Shown here one piece after another: positions 13,823 through 23,300 of a stretch of DNA of 25,798 nt. The stretch covers positions 1 to 25,798 of the IMG/VR virus record IMGVR_UViG_3300009320_000107. The stretch is one strand, 5' to 3'. The position numbers were made by a program, and so were the translations under genes. The notes below the pieces were generated by a model. The model was not told the origin of the DNA, did not search any database, and was given only the letters and a program-made list of their open reading frames with translations. Source of the DNA: a virus. The first letter of the stretch is position 1; each line of letters opens with the position of its first letter.

Positions 13823-14692
13823 GTGTCGCAAGCGATTACCACAGCAATGGTGCAGCAGTATAAGGCCAATGTGCAACTGCTGTCCCAGCAAATGGGGTCT
13901 CGCCTCCGTAACTCGGTAAGGGTTGAAACCGTTGTCGGGGAGAATGCTTATTTTGAGCAGATCGGTGCAACTGCTGCTCAGGAAAAAACATCCCGGCATA
14001 TGGACACGCCTCAGACTGATACACCGCACGCAAGACGTCGGGTATCATTAGTTGATTATGTCTGGGCTGACTTTATCGATAACGAGGACAAACTGCGAAC
14101 CCTCATTGACCCGACCAGTGCTTACGCTAAGAATGCTGTAGCGGCATTCGGCCGTTCAATTGACGATGCTCTCATTACGGCTTTTAATGGCACTGCATAT
14201 ACCGGGAAAACGGGTTCGACGTCCACTTCCTTCGATTCAAATAATGTAGTTGCAGAAGGAAATACCGGACTGACCCTGGCTAAACTGCTTGAAGCCCGGA
14301 AAATTTTCTGGGATGGAGACATTGATGAAAGTATTCCGCTTCATATTGTCGTGTCTTCAAAGCAGCTCACCGACCTTTTGAACCTGGAAAAGGTTACCAG
14401 CTCCGACTATGCCGCCATCAAGGCTTTAGTAAGGGGCGAAATCGATACATATCTCGGTTTCAAATTTCACCGATCACAGCGATTGTCTGTTGACGCAAAT
14501 GATATTCGTTCATGTTTTGCCTGGGCTCAAGATGGAATGCTTTTGGCCCTTGGTGCCGACATCCATACGGAAATCAGCAAGCGTCCGGATAAGAACTATT
14601 TGACTCAAGTTTGGGTCGGCATGAGTGTTGGTGCCACCCGGATGGAAGAGGCCAAAGTAGTTCAAATCGACTGTGATGAAACCCCGGATTAA
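13823..14692 (+). CDS. Major capsid protein
   Basis: 289 aa, HK97-fold type capsid protein of the podovirus family found in BPP-1-like phages. Recognisable stretches: RVETVVGENAYFEQIG, RRRVSLVDYVWADFIDNED, AVAAFGRSIDDALITAFNG, and a C-terminal DKNYLTQVWVGMSVGATR. It starts at GTG 13823 after a full AAAGGAGG. Codon use is visibly more GC-rich and CTG/GGC-biased than in the portal and scaffold genes, as expected for the most abundant virion protein. It is followed 11 bp later by the cement protein gene. Confidence 0.9.
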   Translation: MSQAITTAMVQQYKANVQLLSQQMGSRLRNSVRVETVVGENAYFEQIGATAAQEKTSRHMDTPQTDTPHARRRVSLVDYVWADFIDNEDKLRTLIDPTSAYAKNAVAAFGRSIDDALITAFNGTAYTGKTGSTSTSFDSNNVVAEGNTGLTLAKLLEARKIFWDGDIDESIPLHIVVSSKQLTDLLNLEKVTSSDYAAIKALVRGEIDTYLGFKFHRSQRLSVDANDIRSCFAWAQDGMLLALGADIHTEISKRPDKNYLTQVWVGMSVGATRMEEAKVVQIDCDETPD

Positions 14693-14703
14693 GGAGGTAA
14701 GTT

Positions 14704-15186
14704 ATGGCTACTACATATAGCAATGAAATGACCGACCTCCGCGCGACGCCTCGTGTTCCTCAGAATCCTACTGAATTACACGGTCGTGTCCGTATTGCCT
14801 CGGTGACATATACCCAGGTAGCGAACGGAAGCGCTGGGGATATTTTCCAAATGTGCAAACTGCCGGCTGGTCGAGTTAAAGTACTCGGTGGTTTAAGTCA
14901 GCTTTATATCAATTTAACAACCGCTTCAATGAAAGTTGAAATTGGTTGGGCCGCTTATACCAATCTCGCCGGCACTGCTGTTGCTGCAGATCCAAATGGT
15001 CTTGATGCCACTAAGGACGTCGATACTGCCGGAGTATTTAGTGTTGGCACAGTAGCTGCAGTTCTTGCACTCGGCCAGAATAAGGTTTTTGAGTCTCAGG
15101 ATGGAGTTATCCTTACTTTGACCATGACCACAGATACCGTGGCCAGCGATTCTGTTGTCGGCCATATCGCTTACGTTCTGGACTAA
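14704..15186 (+). CDS. Probable capsid cement/decoration protein (Bbp16-like)
   Basis: 160 aa, almost all beta-strand in pattern (RVRIASVTYTQVANGSAGDI, VKVLGGLSQLYINLT, DGVILTLTMTTDTVASDS), compatible with a jelly-roll cement protein such as BPP-1 Bbp16. It sits directly after the major capsid gene and shares its biased codon use and strong AAGGAGG signal, implying near-equal, high expression. It would bind between capsomers to stabilise the head. The name rests on position and fold impression rather than a firm family match. Confidence 0.65.
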   Translation: MATTYSNEMTDLRATPRVPQNPTELHGRVRIASVTYTQVANGSAGDIFQMCKLPAGRVKVLGGLSQLYINLTTASMKVEIGWAAYTNLAGTAVAADPNGLDATKDVDTAGVFSVGTVAAVLALGQNKVFESQDGVILTLTMTTDTVASDSVVGHIAYVLD

Positions 15187-15247
15187 TTATTAACACTATT
15201 CCTTCCCAGGAGCCAATGTCGCCTCCTGGGAAGCTGAGTGTTAATAA
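15187..15247 (+). promoter_or_regulatory. Long two-part stem-loop before the tail tubular A gene
   Basis: Outer stem TTATTAACACT (15187-15197) with AGTGTTAATAA (15237-15247), and inner stem CTTCCCAGGAG (15202-15212) with CTCCTGGGAAG (15223-15233). Each is 11 bp and perfect, with a 4x3 internal loop and a 10-base end loop. It fills the gap between cement and tail genes and ends next to the GGAGG of the tail gene. There is no T run, so it is not a classical terminator; mRNA processing, stabilising or translation damping is likely. Confidence 0.8.
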
Positions 15248-15256
15248 GGAGGCAAT

Positions 15257-15823
15257 ATGGCTACATCAGAAGTTAGTATATGTAATGAAGCTTTAATATC
15301 GCTTGGGGAAGATACTATTATTTCCTTAACTGATAATACCAAGAGAGCTCGGACTTGTAATGCTCTTTACGCAAGTAAACGAGATTCACTTTTACGAAGC
15401 CATCCTTGGAAATTCGCTATACGTCGAGTTTCTTTAGCTGCTGATGCAGCAACCCCTCTTAATGAGTTTGATGCTCAATTTTCCCTTCCTTCTGATTGTC
15501 TTCGTTTTTTAGATATATATCCAGGTTCTGGTCAAGTTCCGTACCGGTTAGAAGGACAAAAAATATTAGCTAGTGAAAGTGAACTTGAAATAAAGTATAT
15601 CCAACAAATAACTGATGTTACAAAAATGGATATGTCTTTCCGAGAAGCTCTATCAGCTTTGATGGCTAGAGAAATGGTTGTTCCTTTAGTCAACAGTGAT
15701 TCTAAGTTACGGGCCATGGCTGAATTATTTGAAATGAAAATTGGAGAGGCTAGATTTGTTGGGGCTATTGAAGATGACCTTTATACTATAGAAGCTGAGG
15801 AGTGGCTATTAGCTAGAGAATAA
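15257..15823 (+). CDS. Tail tubular protein A-like (T7 gp11)
   Basis: 188 aa. Adaptor between portal and nozzle of the short tail. The N-terminus SEVSICNEALISLGEDTI, then TKRARTCNALYASKRDSLLR and HPWKFAIRR, is the recognised gp11-like signature; the end is a helix (LFEMKIGEARFVGAIEDD). AAGGAGG precedes ATG 15257, right after the long stem-loop. Codon use drops back to AT-rich here, in contrast with the capsid and cement genes. Confidence 0.9.
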   Translation: MATSEVSICNEALISLGEDTIISLTDNTKRARTCNALYASKRDSLLRSHPWKFAIRRVSLAADAATPLNEFDAQFSLPSDCLRFLDIYPGSGQVPYRLEGQKILASESELEIKYIQQITDVTKMDMSFREALSALMAREMVVPLVNSDSKLRAMAELFEMKIGEARFVGAIEDDLYTIEAEEWLLARE

Positions 15824-15824
15824 T

Positions 15825-17552
15825 ATGCGAGTAGACTTAATACAAAATGCTTTTACAACTGGCGAAGTAAGTCCTCGGCTAATGGGGCGAACAGACTTAA
15901 AGAAGTTTCCCCATGGTCTCGCACGTTTAGAAAATTATATTATTCATCCACATGGCGGAGTAAGTCGTAGAGGCGGTTTTAAATTTGTCCAAGAAGTTAA
16001 AGATAGTACAAAAACAACAATTCTTTATAGTTTTAATTACAAAGACGAGTTTTCATACGTCTTAGAGTTTGGTCATAATTATATGCGTGTATTTCGGAAT
16101 CAGGCTTATGTTGCAGGTTCTGAAATTGTAACTACTTATACTCAGACTGAAGTTGAAGATCTCAGGTTTGTTCAAGATGATACAACTATATATATTGCTC
16201 ATAAAGACCATGCTCCCGCTAAACTAACTCGATCAGCTCATGATACTTGGGTTCTTGCTAATTTAGTATTTACAGCCACTCCTGCTGCTTGGGGTGCAAG
16301 TAACTATCCTTCCTTAGTTTGGTTCTACGAACAAAGATTATTTTGGGGAGCGACTCCTTCTGAACCTAATAGGATTTGGGGAAGTCAATCAGCTGATTAT
16401 CTAAACCATACTCTGGGAACTGGATTAGATAATGAAGCTATTGACATAACAGTAAAAGAAGCTACTAAAATTAGATGGGCTTCTTCAGGTAGTACTTGTT
16501 TATTAGGGGCATATAATGGAGAATTTAAATTAGGAGCTGCGTCTTTAAACGAAGTTTTAACTCCTACTAATATGCGTCCAGTAAGATATACTGGTTTAGG
16601 AAGTGCTTTCATAGCCCCTATCCGAATAGACTCAGATGTTTTATTTGTCCAAAGGGGAGGTCGTAAGCTTCGACGGCTTCAATATAGATGGCAATCTGAG
16701 ACATATAAAGCAGAAGATTTATCTATAATGTCCGAACACATATCAGAAAGCGGAATAACAGATATAGCTTACTTAAATGAGCCAGATTCACTTTTTTGGG
16801 CGGTACGAACAGATGGTAAATTAATAGGTATGACATATGAACCTGATCATGAAGTATATGGTTGGCATAAACATATAATCGGTGGAACTGATACTGTACT
16901 TAAAAGTATAGCTGTGATAGATGGAGCTACAAATGAAGCTAAAGATGAACTCTGGGCTATTGTTTCTCGTACAATAGATGGGAGTACTGTTCAATACATA
17001 GAATTTAAAGAACAGGGATTAGGACCAGAAGATGATCAAGAAGACTCTTTCTTTGTAGACTCTGGAATAACAACTACTGGAAGTGATTTAGATGAAGTTA
17101 CCGCTGCTCATCTTGTTGGAGAAACTGTTAGCATATTAGCTGATGGGGCTGTTCAACCCAATCAAACTGTAGGGGTAGGAGGAGCGGTTTCTATAGATCC
17201 AGTAGCTGATAAAGTTCATGTGGGTCTACCCTATACTAGTCTAATGGAAACTTTGCCTTTTGAAGGTGGAAATCCTATAGGTTCCTCTTTAGGCCAAATA
17301 AAACGAATTAGTAAGATTCATGCTCGAATATATCGAACTTTAGGATTAAATTGTGGTATAGCAGATGGAACTTTAGATGCTTATGAATTTGGTCCCACTT
17401 CTTCTATGAATGATATGATTCCTGTATTTACAGGAGATATTGAGTTATCTTTTGCAGGTGGTTTCGATAAACAATCTCGAGTTCATATAACTCAAGAGGA
17501 TCCTTTACCCCAAACAATTTTAGCTTTAGTATATGAGGTAAGTGTTAAATGA
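15825..17552 (+). CDS. Tail tubular protein B-like (T7 gp12, tail nozzle)
   Basis: 575 aa, beta-rich. The N-terminal LIQNAFTTGEVSPRLMGRTD, then LENYIIHPHGGVSRRGGFKF, is diagnostic of podovirus nozzle proteins. Further typical stretches are NRIWGSQSADYLNH and LFVQRGGRKLRRLQY. The gene starts one base after the stop of tail tubular A. It is shorter than T7 gp12 (about 790 aa) but in the range of many podovirus homologues. Confidence 0.88.
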   Translation: MRVDLIQNAFTTGEVSPRLMGRTDLKKFPHGLARLENYIIHPHGGVSRRGGFKFVQEVKDSTKTTILYSFNYKDEFSYVLEFGHNYMRVFRNQAYVAGSEIVTTYTQTEVEDLRFVQDDTTIYIAHKDHAPAKLTRSAHDTWVLANLVFTATPAAWGASNYPSLVWFYEQRLFWGATPSEPNRIWGSQSADYLNHTLGTGLDNEAIDITVKEATKIRWASSGSTCLLGAYNGEFKLGAASLNEVLTPTNMRPVRYTGLGSAFIAPIRIDSDVLFVQRGGRKLRRLQYRWQSETYKAEDLSIMSEHISESGITDIAYLNEPDSLFWAVRTDGKLIGMTYEPDHEVYGWHKHIIGGTDTVLKSIAVIDGATNEAKDELWAIVSRTIDGSTVQYIEFKEQGLGPEDDQEDSFFVDSGITTTGSDLDEVTAAHLVGETVSILADGAVQPNQTVGVGGAVSIDPVADKVHVGLPYTSLMETLPFEGGNPIGSSLGQIKRISKIHARIYRTLGLNCGIADGTLDAYEFGPTSSMNDMIPVFTGDIELSFAGGFDKQSRVHITQEDPLPQTILALVYEVSVK

Positions 17553-18019
17553 TAACTTTTACTGTAGAAGGAAAAGAATGTATCCAAGATATTATAGATA
17601 TGTGTGAGTTATGGTGGTATGATTCTTTATTTTATGAAACTCATGGTGTTAAATATTCTCCAGATAAAGCAATGTATGAAACTCTTATGGATTTAGGAAT
17701 ATGCTTTGCTTTATGTGGAAGATCAGAAACTGGGAAACTAGTAGCTTGTTATGTTTCTATGTTAACACCTTATCAATTTAATCCGCAAATTTTAATGTCT
17801 TCTGAAGTAGTATGGTGTGTCCATCCTGACCATCAAAAAAGTAGTATACTATTCCGGTTACTCATTAGTATGGAAAAAGAACTTAAAGCTCGTAATGTAA
17901 ATTTTACATCATTAGCTGTACCTAACATAGATAAATATCAAGGACTGCAAAAACGAATAGAAAAGCAAGGTTTCACATATATGGATAATATGTATATCAA
18001 GGAGATGATTAATGGCTAA
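17549..18019 (+). CDS. GNAT-like acetyltransferase in the tail operon
   Basis: 156 aa. The pattern is that of GNAT N-acetyltransferases: N-terminal helix pair, central strands (KLVACYVSMLT), then SSEVVWCVHPDHQKSSILFR, where the VHPDHQ strand-loop-helix sits in the acetyl-CoA pyrophosphate site, and a C-terminal KQGFTYMDNMYIKE. The usual Q/R-x-x-G-x-G/A loop reads QKSSI, so glycines are missing and activity is uncertain. Start and stop codons of neighbours overlap (ATGA). Acetyltransferase-like genes at this place occur in several podoviruses; the substrate is unknown. Confidence 0.7.
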   Translation: MITFTVEGKECIQDIIDMCELWWYDSLFYETHGVKYSPDKAMYETLMDLGICFALCGRSETGKLVACYVSMLTPYQFNPQILMSSEVVWCVHPDHQKSSILFRLLISMEKELKARNVNFTSLAVPNIDKYQGLQKRIEKQGFTYMDNMYIKEMING

Positions 18020-18746
18020 AATACCAGCAGTAGTTTATTATGCTGTAACAGCAGTTGCTGCTGTTGCTGCTGCAGCTATGAGTCATGAATCTTCACGAAA
18101 ACAAGCTTCTATGCAAGCTGATGCTGCAAAAGCCGAGGCTGAACGTGAAAAAGAACGAGTTCAAGCTGCAGTAGAAGCTGAAGAACGGAAACAAGAGGCT
18201 ATACGACGTGAAATAGAAATAGATAGAGAACAGCGAGCTTTTGAAGTTGGAATTCTTGAGAAACAAAAAGGAATTGAGCAAGAGCAATTTGATTTTGAAA
18301 ACGCGCTTCTTCAAGAAAATATAAATAAACTTGTAGCTACTCAAACGGCAGGACTTGCAGCTGCAGGGATAGATGTGCGAACTGGTTCCCCATTGGCTGA
18401 TATAGTTGCTACGAAGAAACAGGGTGAACGTGAAACTGATTTTTTACGTCGTGGAAGAGATATTAAAATAGAACAGTTAGAAGCACAACAAGAACGGATG
18501 ACAACAGCTACTGATGTTTCTATAGAACGACTAAATAGAGACTTTGTGGAAAGTCAAAAAGGAGTGCAGCAAATCAAAGAAGAAGGTGCCCATACTATTG
18601 CTTCTCTTAGCCGAGATGCTTCTTTATATTTACAGAAAGCTTCTGCTGCAAAAAAGATGGGAGCTCTTAAATCAGGAACATCATTATTATCAGGATATTC
18701 AACCTATAGAACTGATAGAAAAACCGGTTCAGGGTTCTTTGCTTAA
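18012..18746 (+). CDS. Internal virion protein (T7 gp14-like position)
   Basis: 244 aa. A hydrophobic alanine/valine-rich N-terminal segment (AVVYYAVTAVAAVAAAAM, about 5-22) is followed by a very long charged helical stretch (about 30-110). Then comes a conserved-looking AAAGIDVRTGSPLADIVATK, then more coiled coil. This matches ejection proteins that insert into the host membrane during DNA entry. It follows the nozzle gene and precedes two larger ejection-type proteins. It overlaps the GNAT-like gene by 8 bp; AAGGAG precedes the ATG. Confidence 0.75.
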   Translation: MAKIPAVVYYAVTAVAAVAAAAMSHESSRKQASMQADAAKAEAEREKERVQAAVEAEERKQEAIRREIEIDREQRAFEVGILEKQKGIEQEQFDFENALLQENINKLVATQTAGLAAAGIDVRTGSPLADIVATKKQGERETDFLRRGRDIKIEQLEAQQERMTTATDVSIERLNRDFVESQKGVQQIKEEGAHTIASLSRDASLYLQKASAAKKMGALKSGTSLLSGYSTYRTDRKTGSGFFA

Positions 18747-18755
18747 GGACATACT

Positions 18756-20384
18756 ATGACTACAAAAGGAAGAATACCTACATATTCTACATCCGGCAAA
18801 GATATTACTGGTCGTGTTAGTTATGATGACCCATCTGCCGGAGCTCGACTACCTAGTAAAGTAAATGTAGCTAGAGGTCGAGGACCTCGAAACTTTGACG
18901 ACGGGTCAATGTTAATAGCTCGGGGTTTAGCAGGTATCGCAGCAGATTTGGATAGCATACGAGAAGACCATGATCGACGTGGCAGACATGTAGCTAAAGT
19001 ACAGGCCTCAGGGTATAGTGCTGATTTAAATATGATGCTTAATTCAAGATTAGCTGAACATTCTCTATTACGAGGAGAAGAAGCTCTAAATTTAGTTGAT
19101 AATGAAATTTCCTGGATTAAAGAGAGTAAAGAAGCTTTTGTAGCTCAAGGCGGAGATGATACCACTCTTAGAGATACTTTATCTATAACATACGATGCTA
19201 TAAGTACTAAATATATTGAGGGAGTATCTTCTATACAAAAGACTCAAGAAGCTGAATATGAAGCTGAAGTAGCAAATAATATGTCTCGATCTTTTCAATC
19301 AGATATGGCGATGGTAAAAGTAGGAGACGTAAATTCTTTAATGGATATTTCCAAGAATATGGACTCCGATTTGCAACAGTATCCAAAAACAAAGCAAGTA
19401 GGTAAAGCTCTAGGATGGGCTGCAACATTTCTTTCTTGGGCGAGGAATGCTCCTAATTTAACTCAAATAGCATATGATGCTCATAAAGCTCAAATAGTAG
19501 GAGAGTTAGGAGCTAAAGGATATGCAACTCTACAATCAGTTATTGACCAAGGGGTTGCAACTAATCGAACTGACGCTGATTGGAGTTTAAAGAAACAGAA
19601 GCAAAGAAAAATAGTTGAACAAGAGAAAGCTATGCATCAGTATCTGGGATATTATGTTGATGGAACTCTTACAGCTGCTATGATTCAAGATTCCAATTTA
19701 GATACTGATAATAAAAGAACTATGCTTGCATTAGCTAAACAAACTTCTAAGTTTACTGATCTCTCTCCTGCTGACCGAGACTATTCAACTTGGGTTGAAA
19801 TAACTGAAGAAATTCGTTCTATTGTTGAGTTTGATGGAGACCCTACAGAAGTTCAGCGAGAAATTTTAAGAGCTATGAAAGATAAAGAAATCACCAAAGA
19901 AGATGGCCATGGTTTCTTTGAACGGATTGCTAAACGTGGGATGTATGAGAGCAGTGTAATTCGGGATGCTTTTAATACTGTTAAAGCTATGCGTGAGAGT
20001 TTTCTATTTCATAATGATCCCCGAGAAAACGCAATGCAGTCTATACGAATTAGCAATGACCTTAATAAACTTATACAAGATACTAATGGGGATCCTGCTG
20101 AGGTCATGAAATATATGAATGATATTCTGATGCCTCTAACTCGCCGAAATTCAATAGATCTTCTGTTCAATAAAAGAGAAGATGTTCCACTTTATAAACC
20201 TAGACAGCCAGCTGATATGCCTTATATTGGAGAAGAAGAATCTAGAATATTTATGGACGCTGTAAATAAAGCGTACCCTAATGATGTTCGAATTCAAACT
20301 CCAGGAGACTTATGGAGAATAAGCGAACAGAATTTTAATACTTTCTTAGAATTAATTAGACATGAGGAGTATACAGGTAATTAA
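18756..20384 (+). CDS. Internal virion / ejection protein
   Basis: 542 aa, mostly helical. N-terminus KGRIPTYSTSGKDITGRVSY then a long helix-rich body; lengths, order and neighbours fit the second ejection protein of podoviruses (T7 gp15 role). No enzymatic motif is visible. AAGGA precedes ATG 18756. The stop overlaps the next gene's start (TAATG). The assignment is by position and composition. Confidence 0.7.
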   Translation: MTTKGRIPTYSTSGKDITGRVSYDDPSAGARLPSKVNVARGRGPRNFDDGSMLIARGLAGIAADLDSIREDHDRRGRHVAKVQASGYSADLNMMLNSRLAEHSLLRGEEALNLVDNEISWIKESKEAFVAQGGDDTTLRDTLSITYDAISTKYIEGVSSIQKTQEAEYEAEVANNMSRSFQSDMAMVKVGDVNSLMDISKNMDSDLQQYPKTKQVGKALGWAATFLSWARNAPNLTQIAYDAHKAQIVGELGAKGYATLQSVIDQGVATNRTDADWSLKKQKQRKIVEQEKAMHQYLGYYVDGTLTAAMIQDSNLDTDNKRTMLALAKQTSKFTDLSPADRDYSTWVEITEEIRSIVEFDGDPTEVQREILRAMKDKEITKEDGHGFFERIAKRGMYESSVIRDAFNTVKAMRESFLFHNDPRENAMQSIRISNDLNKLIQDTNGDPAEVMKYMNDILMPLTRRNSIDLLFNKREDVPLYKPRQPADMPYIGEEESRIFMDAVNKAYPNDVRIQTPGDLWRISEQNFNTFLELIRHEEYTGN

Positions 20385-23300
20385 TGCCTTCATTAGCTGA
20401 TATAAAAGATAAGTTAGAACCTATGGATTTAGGATTCGAGGAAAAAGAACATGAAACTCCTCCAGTTACTTTAGAGGGAGATTATGGTCAATATGTGGAT
20501 ATGGATGCTCCTATTCCAGATATTAAAGATCTTGGAACTATTAATCCTCCTGTTGGGTTAGATATGAATAAAGTTGGGAATGCCATGTTCTCAGCACATT
20601 CTTTGGGTATGCCAGCTAATGAAGCATATCATGCTGATAAAGAAATTGAAGATAAAAAGAAGCAGTATGAGCATAAGGACCTACTTAAAAGCTGGCAAGC
20701 TTCTTTTAAATCCTCTAATAAAAATATGCAAGTCCACGAACTATATTATAAGCTTTTTGCAGGACAAGGAACTCCTGATACATGGGCTAAGATAAACCAG
20801 TTAGAAGGAGAGATTGAAGAACTCCGTCCTGATATACTTGATGATAACCTTTTTGAAAAAGCTTTGATGTCTACTGCTAATCTATTACCTTCTGCTCTTC
20901 GTTCTATGGTTAAAGGAACAAAAACTGGTATGGTAACAGCTATGGGAATGGGTTCTGCCGCTTTACTAACTGCTCCACCTTTGGCTCCAGAAATGTACTT
21001 AGCTGGGTTCACGGCAGGTACAACAGCAGGTGGTGCAAAGTATATTGCAGAAGTTGAAATGGGTGGAACTTATAAATACCTACGTGGATTAAAAGACGAC
21101 GATGGGAAACCTATTAACCCAGCTTTTGTAGATGCAGCGGTAGGAGCGGTAGGAATGATTAATGGAGCTCTTGAAGCTGTTCAGTTTAAACTACTCTTGA
21201 AAACTATTCCTGGTATCGACAAAGCAGTCTCAGCGAGTATGCAGAAAGCTATTAAAGACTTTTTGGTCGATGGGTCTATGGCTAAATATCTCATAGGTAA
21301 TGCTAAGCGATACGCAGGATTTGTTGCTGGAGAAACGGCTGTTGAAGTGGCTCAAGAAATAAGTTCTATAACTCATCAGCAATTAGCTATAGCTGCAGAC
21401 AATGTTCTTATAGGTTCTGACATTCCTCATGAGAAATGGCCGGCTATTAAAGATCAGCTTTTCAGTACTATATTTTCTTCTGCCGCTGGTTTTGGCATTT
21501 TAGGTGTTCCTGGACATGCTGTTCAAACTGCTAAGGGCATTATAGAAAGTAAATCTCAAGTAGAACATGATGAGTTTAAGAGACTCCTTGCTGATGAACC
21601 TGACCCAAATGCAGCTAAAGAAATAAAAGGAACCTGGGATCGGATAAAAGATATTTTCTTTGGTAATCGTGATGTACGATTATATGAGAACCGCAATGAA
21701 GGCATCTTATTAAAAGAAGACTTAGAGAAACTTGTTGAAGAAAATCAAGATGTCGATGAACTTGCTGCAGCTCTTCAATTGTATATTGACTCTCAAAATG
21801 ATCCTGAAGTTGTTAGGAAAGCTCTTGAAGGTCTACCCATCGAAATAGTCCTCCGAGACACTTTACCTGAAACTAGAGAAGAATACCGACCTGTAGGTGG
21901 AACAGTATTAGCTTCTGATTTAATGGAAGGAGATGTAATTCAATCTCCTAGAGGCTGGAAGCCTATAACAAAAGTTACCAATTATCCTGATGTAGGTGAG
22001 ACACATATTGAAGTAGGAGGCATAAACAGAATTTATGCTCATAGTGCTCCTGTAACTAAAGGACATCTGGTTGAAATACAAATAGATGATTTTCCTGGAC
22101 AAGCTGATTTTTCAAATTTACATCCTCGAGAAGCTGGTTTCCAAGGTCATACAGCTTTACAAGACGGTAAACTTGTACGAGTTTATCATGGTCGTCCTGC
22201 TGTAGAAGGAGGACCAAGTGGAGACTTTCCAATTCATTTTAGTTTTACTCCAAGATTAGCTTCTGAAGTTTCTAAACAAAAAACAGAACCTGGAGAAGAG
22301 GCTTCCCTTAATGTTGCTGATATCCAATTTAAACAAGGTGAATTAGCAGATTCAGCTGATATATACGCAGCAGGAGTAGAAGCAGGAAAAGATCCTTCAA
22401 ACCTTATACAAATGTCTGACAAAGAAATTTTAGAAGCAGACGGAGTAGCCGAAGAACTTAAGAAGTTAGGATTCAAAGGTGCTCTATTGTATATGAATGA
22501 AGCCATCTCACCTTTTGGATTAAATCAAGGACCTGTAATAGGAACTTCACCAACTCAGAATACAGTGGCAGTATTAGATAAATCTGTAATGTCATGGCCT
22601 GCAAAAGAAAAACCCGCTGATCCTGATGCTCCAGCTCATGAGATTTCTAAAAAAGAATTTGCTGCACGATATACTAGAACTGAGCATATGGACTGGCAAA
22701 GTGAGATAAATACTGAAGCTGACGCTCGTATAGTTAAGCAAGTTGGAAGTGACGACATAAAAGAAATCTTTAAGTTTTATCAAGAAAAGTATCCTAAACT
22801 AAAAATGAGGTTACTTCATGATACTACTTATATAGGTAATGCTACGGCATGGGCTCCCACGAATAATGCCGGATTTTGGGACGGCGGTACAATGGAAATA
22901 ACTGTAGGACCAGGGGTTACTCCTATGGTTCTCCGGCATGAAATCGAACATTTACAAGACTGGGCTCGAGGTAAACGAAGAGATGAAAGTATAAATGTAC
23001 CTGCACCTGATGGGGGCTACCGCTCTACCTTTTCTCGGTACCAGCATGATGCTTTTGGTGTTGAGTATGTTCATAGGCAGAGAGTTAAGGAAGCTATTGC
23101 TGAAGGTAAGATAGCAAGTCATCCTGACTATCCTGATTTAAAGGGAACTAAGAAAGAAAAGCCTGCTGGTCCTAGAAAGATACCTCAGACCCATGATCTT
23201 ACTGAAACACAAATTCGTTTGATCGAGATGTCTCAGAATCTAACAGGTGAACAAAAAGCGTTTGCGGAAGATATAAGGCGCCGATATGACGAACTGGCTC

